Below are positions 1 through 5,308 of a stretch of DNA of 5,308 bases, piece by piece. The first letter of the stretch is position 1, and each line of letters opens with the position of its first letter. Location of the stretch: positions 1-5,308 of the forward strand of contig JAFYKS010000472.1 of NCBI GenBank assembly GCA_017537495.1, written 5' to 3'. The position numbers and the translations under genes are program-made. The stretch comes from Bacillota bacterium. Its GTDB lineage: Bacteria > Bacillota > Clostridia > Peptostreptococcales > Anaerovoracaceae. The notes under the pieces were generated by a model. It was not told the origin of the DNA. It made no database searches and worked only from the letters and a program-made list of their open reading frames with translations.

Positions 1-531
1 CTTAATGGAATTAATCAGTGTACGGAAATCTCCACCATAGAAATCGCTTCTGCCGATGGAACGGCGGAACAGTGTATCACCGCTGAAGCAGTAACCTGGT
101 GTTCCCGGTACATAGATGGAAATTCCGCCTTTGGAGTGGCCTGGTGTATGGAAGAAAGTAAGTTCCAGACTTCCAACCTTCAGTGTTTCACGGTGACGTA
201 CAGTCTGATCTGCATCAGTGGTGTACGGCCAGCCTCTGAAGTCCAGAGAACTGTTAAGTGCACCGCTTTTCAGCATTTCACGTTCTTCACTGTGGCAGAT
301 TACCTTTACCTGAGGAAAATCCTTCTTAAAGGCTTCTACCCCTTCAATATGGTCAAAGTGACCGTGGGTCAGGATGATATACTGCAGATCAATGCCCAGT
401 TCCTTGATCTTATCTGTAATTTCCGAAACATGGACTGCAGGGTCAATCATAAATCCGGCCATGGTTTCTTCATCATAAGCCACATAGGTATTGGTCGGCA
501 TAGGACCAATCTCGTAATGGAGAACTTTCAT
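1..531 (-). CDS. MBL-fold metallo-hydrolase, glyoxalase II-like (3' end outside window)
   Basis: The reading frame begins at an ATG (529-531) and stays open for 177 codons to the left edge, so the C-terminus is missing; family members are usually just over 200 residues. The visible protein starts MKVLHYEIGPMPTNTYV, the usual first strand of small glyoxalase II-like proteins. It carries the metal-binding THGHFDH motif (residues 55-61; H56, H58, D60, H61), then HTPGHSKGG with H132 as a further ligand, and SGDTLF with the bridging D152, followed by a GRSDFYGGD stretch (160-168). The last expected histidine ligand lies beyond the edge. Known members are cytoplasmic zinc or iron hydrolases, often acting on thioesters such as S-lactoylglutathione or related thiol conjugates. 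The true substrate cannot be told from sequence. It follows dtd by 15 bases with its own ribosome binding site, so it is probably co-transcribed. The fold is certain; the specific activity is not. Confidence 0.93.
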   Translation of the reverse strand, partial: MKVLHYEIGPMPTNTYVAYDEETMAGFMIDPAVHVSEITDKIKELGIDLQYIILTHGHFDHIEGVEAFKKDFPQVKVICHSEEREMLKSGALNSSLDFRGWPYTTDADQTVRHRETLKVGSLELTFFHTPGHSKGGISIYVPGTPGYCFSGDTLFRRSIGRSDFYGGDFRTLINSIK

Positions 532-534
532 TAT

Positions 535-546
535 TTCCTTACCTCT
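535..546 (-). promoter_or_regulatory. Ribosome binding site of the MBL hydrolase gene
   Basis: On the minus strand the 15-base spacer reads AGAGGTAAGGAAATA and is followed directly by ATG. It offers two purine cores: AGAGG (546-542), about 10 bases before the start, and AAGG (540-537), 5 bases before it. The first directly abuts the dtd stop codon (547-549). This supports the chosen start and suggests translational coupling to dtd. Confidence 0.7.
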
Positions 547-996
547 CTAGAATAATTTATTGCTGTCCAGCAGAATGGTTACAGGGCCATCGTTATGAAT
601 GCGTACCAGCATATGTGCCTGGAAAACGCCTTCACCAACGTGCACGCCCTGAGCCTTTACTTTTTCCACGAAATGGTCATACAGTTTCTTGGCCATTTCA
701 GGACGGGCTGCCTTCACAAAATTCGGACGTCTGCCCTTTCTTGCATCTGCCAGCAGGGTGAACTGGGAAATAACCAGCATTTCGCCGCCCACATCCTGCA
801 GAGACAGGTTCATTTTATCTTCTGAATCTTCGAATACACGAAGACCGACAATCTTATCAGCCAGGTATTCCGCGTCCTTTTCTGTGTCGGTATCTTCTAC
901 ACCCAGCAGGACTACAAACCCGTTTCCGATGGAACCGGTTACCTGGTTTTCTACGGTTACATCACCTTCGGTGACTCTCTGAACGACTGCTCTCAT
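547..996 (-). CDS. dtd: D-aminoacyl-tRNA deacylase
   Basis: Complete 149-residue protein, the normal length for bacterial DTD. It hydrolyses D-amino acids from wrongly charged tRNA (first known for D-Tyr-tRNA) and in this family also clears glycine from tRNA-Ala, acting in the cytoplasm as a homodimer. Diagnostic features are the N-terminal MRAVVQRV, the SQFTL active-site motif (residues 77-81, with S77 and T80), the KGRRPNF segment (87-93), and the [11 protein letters not shown] motif (135-145), whose Gly-Pro (137-138) forms the cross-subunit chiral-selectivity element. The segment before it is GVFQAHM (123-129), where many family members have GxFGAxM; this is a small variation, not a loss of a catalytic residue. 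The start codon follows an AAAGGAAA ribosome binding site. It lies 26 bases after rel and 15 bases before the MBL hydrolase, consistent with one operon. Assignment is firm. Confidence 0.97.
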   Translation of the reverse strand: MRAVVQRVTEGDVTVENQVTGSIGNGFVVLLGVEDTDTEKDAEYLADKIVGLRVFEDSEDKMNLSLQDVGGEMLVISQFTLLADARKGRRPNFVKAARPEMAKKLYDHFVEKVKAQGVHVGEGVFQAHMLVRIHNDGPVTILLDSNKLF

Positions 997-1002
997 ATTA
1001 TG

Positions 1003-1010
1003 TTTCCTTT
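1003..1010 (-). promoter_or_regulatory. Ribosome binding site of dtd
   Basis: The 26-base rel-dtd spacer holds AAAGGAAA on the minus strand, with the GG about 9 bases before the dtd ATG (994-996). It fits the dtd start that gives the conserved MRAVVQRV N-terminus. The spacer has no hairpin followed by a T-run, so I see no terminator between rel and dtd. Confidence 0.75.
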
Positions 1011-1022
1011 ATTTCTGAATCA

Positions 1023-3254
1023 TTAAGACTTGGCTCTGTAAACCTGTACCACGCCGTCGATGAGGCGGATATTTCTCTGTACTTTCTGCATTTCAGCGGT
1101 ACTGGAGATGGACAGGGAAATTACCATATTAACCATACCATCCTTACTGGACTTGGCATTTACACCGGTTAAATGAATATCCATATCTTCGCAGACCTTG
1201 GAGATGTCAGAGAGAATACCCTTTCTGTCGTAGCAGAGGATGCAGATATCTGCATTATAGGATTTGCCTTCCTTCAGGTCTTCCCATTCTACTTCGATGC
1301 AGCGCTGTTTTTCCGCCTCAGGCAGTGAAACAATATTGGTACAGTCTTTACGATGGACTGAAATGCCGCGGCCCTTGGTAATGAAACCGATAATTTCATC
1401 ACCAGGTACAGGATTGCAGCAGCGTGACACCCTGATCATCAGGTTGTCTATATCGTCTGCTCCAAGAACTACAATACCGGCACCATTATCGCTGGCCTGT
1501 CTCTTTTTCTGCTGCTTGGCAGCCTTCTGCTTCCGTTCTTCAGCAGCCTTGATGCTTTCAATAACTTCTTCGTTGGATTTAACTTCAGTCAGTTTATTGT
1601 CTTCATTATAGGCGCTTACAAGCAGATTGCAGAACTTGCTCATAAGTGTGCCGCCGTTGGAAAGCTGTACGTAAGCTTCGTCCGGTGTGGCAAAGCGCAT
1701 GGTTTTCATGGCTTTATTCAGATACATGGACTTGGCGTAAACATGCGGGTCATAACCTTTCTTACGAAGTGCCTTATCCAGCATATCTTTCCCTTTATCC
1801 ACTGCATCGGATTTATTTTCTTTTTTCAGCCAGTTACGAATCTTGTTTCTGGCGTGTGAACTTTTTGCAATTTTCAGCCAGTCCACACTTGGACCGCTGG
1901 AGTTTGAACTGGTTACAATTTCAACAATATCGCCGTTCTGAAGCGTATAGTCGATAGTAACCATTTTGCCGTTGATTCGTGCACCTACGCACTTACAGCC
2001 TACGGCGGAGTGGATTTTGAAGGCGAAGTCAAGCGGCGTGGAACCAGCAGGCAGTTCGATTACGTCACCCTTCGGAGTAAATACGAATACCTGGGTTGCA
2101 AACAGGTCCATCTTCATAGTTTCCAGGAATTCCTTAGGGTCCTTCAGATCCTTATTCCATTCCAGAGACTGACGGAGCCATGCCAGCTTCACATCATCGG
2201 AATTGGTTTCCGCAGAAAGCTTGCCTTCTTTATATTTCCAGTGAGCAGCGATACCATATTCAGCGACTTCATGCATTTCATGAGTTCTGATCTGAATTTC
2301 AAAGATTTCACCCTGTTCGCCGATAACGGTTGTATGCAGTGACTGATACATGTTCGGCTTCGGCATGGCGATATAATCCTTGAAACGGCCAGGAATCGGT
2401 TTCCACATGGTGTGAACCAGACCCAGTACCGCATAGCAGTCACGGACATTTTCTACAATGATACGTACTGCAATCAGGTCGAAGATTTCATCAATCTGCT
2501 TCTTCTGATACTTCATTTTTCGGTAGATACTGTAATAGTGCTTGGCACGGCCGTAAATTTCATACCGCAGCTTCATGTCATCCAGAACTTCCTTCAGTTC
2601 GTCGATAACCTGATTAATAGTTTCAACACGCTGAATTTTACGGTTTTCAACCTTTTCAACCAGATCATTATACTCTTCCGGCTGCAGATATTTCAGTGCA
2701 AGGTCTTCCATTTCAAACTTTACAGCTGCGATACCCAGACGGCTGGCCAGCGGAGCATAAATTTCCAGAGTTTCTCTGGATTTTTCAATCTGCTTATGCG
2801 GCTTCATATGCTGCATGGTCCGCATGTTATGCAGTCTGTCGGCCAGTTTGATAATCAGAACTCGAATGTCCTTGGACATGGCCAGGAACATTTTGCGGAA
2901 GTTTTCCGCCTGAAGTTCTTCCTTGGATTCGAACTTGATAGAACCCAGCTTGGTTACGCCGTCGACCAGTACTGCAATGTCTTCACTGAAATCCTTAACG
3001 AGCTGCTCTCTGGTATATTCGGTGTCTTCTACAACGTCATGCAAAAGCCCGCCGATAATTGCTTCATCATCCATCCCCAGCTGTGCCAGAATCGTGGCTA
3101 CTTCAATCGGATGAATGAAATACGGCTCACCGCTTTTTCGAAGCTGACCGTCATGAAGGGTTCTTCCGATTTCATACGCCTTTCCGATGGTTTCCAAATC
3201 ATAATTCGAATTGTATTTTTTTATTTCGTCTAAAAACTCGGCTTTTGATAACAT
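1023..3254 (-). CDS. rel: Bifunctional (p)ppGpp synthetase/hydrolase, Rel (RelA/SpoT family)
   Basis: Complete 743-residue stringent-response enzyme: it makes (p)ppGpp from ATP and GDP/GTP when uncharged tRNA stalls ribosomes, and degrades it otherwise. Domains in order: an HD hydrolase (about 25-180) with H48, H72-D73, E76-D77 and the DRLHN motif (139-143) intact; a synthetase (about 235-345) with D259 in FDLIAVRI, the GRFKDYIAMPKPNMYQSLHT stretch (289-308) and E319 in FEIQIRT; a TGS domain (about 386-448); a helical region; a Lys/Gln-rich linker (about 570-587); a zinc-finger domain with C612, C613, H634 and C638; and a C-terminal ACT domain (about 667-740). The RFKD motif (290-293) is the RxKD form of bifunctional Rel/SpoT enzymes, not the acidic form of synthetase-only RelA. 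With the HD residues intact, both activities are predicted. It starts 17 bases after secDF, with GGGAG 10 bases before ATG, and is followed by dtd, a common Bacillota order. Often also named relA or spoT. Confidence 0.97.
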   Translation of the reverse strand: MLSKAEFLDEIKKYNSNYDLETIGKAYEIGRTLHDGQLRKSGEPYFIHPIEVATILAQLGMDDEAIIGGLLHDVVEDTEYTREQLVKDFSEDIAVLVDGVTKLGSIKFESKEELQAENFRKMFLAMSKDIRVLIIKLADRLHNMRTMQHMKPHKQIEKSRETLEIYAPLASRLGIAAVKFEMEDLALKYLQPEEYNDLVEKVENRKIQRVETINQVIDELKEVLDDMKLRYEIYGRAKHYYSIYRKMKYQKKQIDEIFDLIAVRIIVENVRDCYAVLGLVHTMWKPIPGRFKDYIAMPKPNMYQSLHTTVIGEQGEIFEIQIRTHEMHEVAEYGIAAHWKYKEGKLSAETNSDDVKLAWLRQSLEWNKDLKDPKEFLETMKMDLFATQVFVFTPKGDVIELPAGSTPLDFAFKIHSAVGCKCVGARINGKMVTIDYTLQNGDIVEIVTSSNSSGPSVDWLKIAKSSHARNKIRNWLKKENKSDAVDKGKDMLDKALRKKGYDPHVYAKSMYLNKAMKTMRFATPDEAYVQLSNGGTLMSKFCNLLVSAYNEDNKLTEVKSNEEVIESIKAAEERKQKAAKQQKKRQASDNGAGIVVLGADDIDNLMIRVSRCCNPVPGDEIIGFITKGRGISVHRKDCTNIVSLPEAEKQRCIEVEWEDLKEGKSYNADICILCYDRKGILSDISKVCEDMDIHLTGVNAKSSKDGMVNMVISLSISSTAEMQKVQRNIRLIDGVVQVYRAKS

Positions 3255-3264
3255 AGCAGATAAA

Positions 3265-3269
3265 CTCCC
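3265..3269 (-). promoter_or_regulatory. Ribosome binding site of rel
   Basis: The 17-base spacer contains GGGAG on the minus strand, starting two bases after the secDF stop codon (3272-3274) and ending 10 bases before the rel ATG (3252-3254). A ribosome finishing secDF would cover this site, so translation of the two genes may be coupled. Confidence 0.7.
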
Positions 3270-3271
3270 GT

Positions 3272-5308
3272 TTATTTTCTCTTTCTCATATTCTTAACGT
3301 ACTTGGATTCTTCGCTGCTTCTGTTCATGTCATAGTACAGCGGGCTGCAAACGAAAATGGAAGACAGACAGCCTACGATTACACCAATCATCAGTGGAAT
3401 GATGAATTCGCGGATACTTTCTGATACCATGATGCACAGCGGAACCATAACAACTAAGGTTGTCAGGGATGTCATAATGGTTCTGTTCAGTGTCTGGTTC
3501 AGAGACTTGTCAATATTCGCTTCAGAACCATCCTTAGGGAACAGTTTCTGATTTTCTCTGATTCTGTCAAAGATTACGATAGTATCATTGATGGAGTAAC
3601 CTACCAGAGTCAGAATTGCAGCGATAAACGGATTGTTTACGGTGAATCCAAAAATTGCATAGAATGCAATTACCATCAGAACGTCGTGTACAACACCAAG
3701 AATGGATGCTGCACCAAACTTCCAGGATTTGAAACGGAAGATGATGTAAATCAGCATACCGATGGATGCGATAACCACTGCAATAACAGCATTCTTCTTC
3801 AGTTCATCCCCAACGGATGGACCAAACTGTTCGGATGCAAGAACATCTTCTTCAGTGATTCCAAAGCTGTCACCCAGTGCATTTACAATTTCCATTCTCT
3901 GAGCGTTATCCAGAGATGAAATAGTTTTAATTACAATTTCAGAATTGCCTTCACCTGCATGAACGATGGATGGATCAAGGTCAAATTCTTTCAGAACTTT
4001 TTCAATATCTTCAGCCGGAACGAATTCTCCCATATCAATCTGAATCATGGTACCGCCGGTAAAGTCAATACCGTAGTTCAGACCGCCGATCAGACCAAAT
4101 ACCAGACCAGCAATAATGATGGCTGCACTCACCATATAGTAAATTTTTCTGTGCTTGATAAAGGTAAATGTCTTGTGCATCAGCTGCTTCGGAGTTCCGT
4201 CTTCGTTCACAACAAAATATTTATTTTTGGAGAACTTTTTGCTGTCGGCCAGCAGGGAAATAAACAGCTGAGTAATCACAACTGCAGTGAAGATGGAAAT
4301 TACAATACCGATCATCAGAGTCAGAGCGAAGCCCTTAACTGCAGTCGTACCTACTTCGTACAGAACTACCGCTGCAATCAGTGTGGTAATCTGCGCATCA
4401 AGTACAGTTGTCAGAGCATTCTTGAAACCGCTGTTTACTGCTACACGGATGGTCTTGCCAGCACCGATCTCTTCTTTGATTCTTGCGAAAATAATTACGT
4501 TGGCGTCAACTGCCATACCAATGGACAGAATCAGTGCTGCGATACCAGGCAGAGTCAGAACAACTCCCATACCTACCATGGACCACAGATAAATTACGAT
4601 ATACAGCAGCAGCGCAATGTCTGCAACCAGACCCAGCATTCCGTAGAATACCAGCATCAGTACGAACACCAGTGCCATACCGATACCGCCGGCTACGATG
4701 GACTTATCCAGTGCATCTGCACCGATTGTCGCGGACTGAACAGAGGACTGGATTTCTACCAATTCTACCGGCAGTGCACCGCCGCGGATCAGCGCTGCTG
4801 TGGTGGATGCTTCTTCATGGGTGTATCCACCGGAAATTTCACAGCTTCCGTTTGGAATAACTTCATTTACAGCAGGATGGCTGATGATTTCGTTATCCAG
4901 TACGATAGCAATTTCATTGGACATCATGCCCTGAATTTCAACAGGTGTAGTACCGCTTAAAGCCTGTCTGGTACCTTCAGCGAACAGATCTGCACCTTCG
5001 CTGTTAAATTCCAGATAAATCTTATATGATGCACCATCAGTCGCAATACCGGCATCCTTTACATGGCTGCCGTCTACAATTACAGTACCGTCGGATAATA
5101 CAAACTGAAGCAGCGCAGTACGGCCAATTGCTTCAATAGCATCTTCCGCATCTTCCACACCAGGGATTTCCACACGGATACGCTTGTCGCCTTCAATGGT
5201 TACAGAAGATTCAGAAACCCCCAGCTGGTTAACACGGTTATCCAGCACTGCACGGGTCTGATCCATCAGAACCTTCAGTTCATCCCCTGTCAGGTCAGTC
5301 TGGGCTTC
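3272..5308 (-). CDS. secDF: Fused SecD-SecF protein translocase subunit (5' end outside window)
   Basis: The frame is open through the right edge; 678 codons are visible and the SecD N-terminus is missing. The first in-frame ATG (5264-5266) is not the start, because 14 further codons upstream (EAQTDLTGDELKVL) read as normal SecD sequence. Numbering from the first visible residue: SecD periplasmic domain to about 195, including RVNQLGVSES and the RGGALPVEL segment (175-183); five SecD membrane helices (about 202-352), with GMAVDANVIIF containing D267; a cytoplasmic linker (about 354-389); the SecF first helix; NYGIDFTGGT (412-421); the SecF periplasmic domain to about 504; then five helices with GYSINDTIVIFDRIREN (570-586). 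D267, D575 and R609 match the proton-relay positions known from Thermus SecDF (D340, D637, R671); the D575-R609 spacing of 34 is identical. The protein is an inner-membrane accessory to SecYEG that pulls exported proteins outward using proton flow. The C-terminus is short and basic (MRKRK). It probably heads the visible operon with rel. Confidence 0.96.
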   Translation of the reverse strand, partial: EAQTDLTGDELKVLMDQTRAVLDNRVNQLGVSESSVTIEGDKRIRVEIPGVEDAEDAIEAIGRTALLQFVLSDGTVIVDGSHVKDAGIATDGASYKIYLEFNSEGADLFAEGTRQALSGTTPVEIQGMMSNEIAIVLDNEIISHPAVNEVIPNGSCEISGGYTHEEASTTAALIRGGALPVELVEIQSSVQSATIGADALDKSIVAGGIGMALVFVLMLVFYGMLGLVADIALLLYIVIYLWSMVGMGVVLTLPGIAALILSIGMAVDANVIIFARIKEEIGAGKTIRVAVNSGFKNALTTVLDAQITTLIAAVVLYEVGTTAVKGFALTLMIGIVISIFTAVVITQLFISLLADSKKFSKNKYFVVNEDGTPKQLMHKTFTFIKHRKIYYMVSAAIIIAGLVFGLIGGLNYGIDFTGGTMIQIDMGEFVPAEDIEKVLKEFDLDPSIVHAGEGNSEIVIKTISSLDNAQRMEIVNALGDSFGITEEDVLASEQFGPSVGDELKKNAVIAVVIASIGMLIYIIFRFKSWKFGAASILGVVHDVLMVIAFYAIFGFTVNNPFIAAILTLVGYSINDTIVIFDRIRENQKLFPKDGSEANIDKSLNQTLNRTIMTSLTTLVVMVPLCIMVSESIREFIIPLMIGVIVGCLSSIFVCSPLYYDMNRSSEESKYVKNMRKRK

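Noticed and set aside
136..555. A 139-codon plus-strand frame spanning the MBL hydrolase and the dtd junction.
   Set aside because: The minus-strand frame here gives an unmistakable metallo-hydrolase with all expected visible metal ligands; the plus-strand product resembles nothing.
997..1022. Possible terminator or promoter between rel and dtd.
   Set aside because: The 26 bases are A/T-rich but contain no stable inverted repeat and no plausible -35/-10 pair; they are accounted for by the dtd ribosome binding site.
2412..3233. A 273-codon open frame on the plus strand, opposite the N-terminal half of rel.
   Set aside because: It is fully antisense to the conserved HD and synthetase domains of Rel, has no recognisable domain, and its openness is explained by the codon use of rel.
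3959..4960. A 333-codon open frame on the plus strand, opposite secDF.
   Set aside because: It lies fully antisense to strongly conserved SecDF sequence. Its product is unusually rich in Asn, Gln, Cys, His and Tyr, as expected from reading hydrophobic membrane-helix codons backwards, and it has no recognisable motif.
5264..5266. ATG as a possible start of secDF.
   Set aside because: Codons upstream to the window edge remain open and read as SecD sequence, and a start here would remove the SecD first membrane helix and most of its periplasmic domain. The gene is simply cut by the window.

Overview
This window is a compact block of bacterial housekeeping genes, all read from the minus strand. 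In transcription order (high to low coordinates) it holds the larger, C-terminal part of a fused SecD-SecF translocase protein (cut by the right edge), a complete bifunctional Rel (p)ppGpp synthetase/hydrolase, a complete D-aminoacyl-tRNA deacylase (Dtd), and the N-terminal 177 codons of a glyoxalase II-like metallo-beta-lactamase-fold hydrolase (cut by the left edge). I see no RNA genes, mobile elements, CRISPR repeats, origins or long non-coding stretches.

Layout: the spacers between the four genes are only 17, 26 and 15 bases. Each contains a purine-rich ribosome binding site and has no room for a convincing promoter or intrinsic terminator. The simplest reading is one polycistronic transcript that enters from beyond the right edge and continues past the left edge.

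Organism: the rel-dtd-MBL hydrolase order is a familiar neighbourhood in Bacillota (Firmicutes), where secD/secF often lie just upstream. Base composition looks moderate (mid-40s percent G+C by eye). The ribosome binding sites are strong, and the Rel protein is the single long bifunctional type usual outside the beta/gamma proteobacteria. A Clostridia or Negativicutes member is likely, but I cannot name a genus from the sequence alone.

Functions: SecDF uses the proton motive force to help the Sec machinery release exported proteins. Rel sets the alarmone level in response to starvation. Dtd removes D-amino acids (and misattached glycine) from tRNA. The metallo-hydrolase probably cleaves a thioester or related small metabolite. 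Rel and Dtd both concern tRNA charging and translation quality. The link to SecDF and the hydrolase appears to be only shared transcription. I found no evidence of a new biological system here; the findings are modest points about gene fusion, gene order and motif variants.
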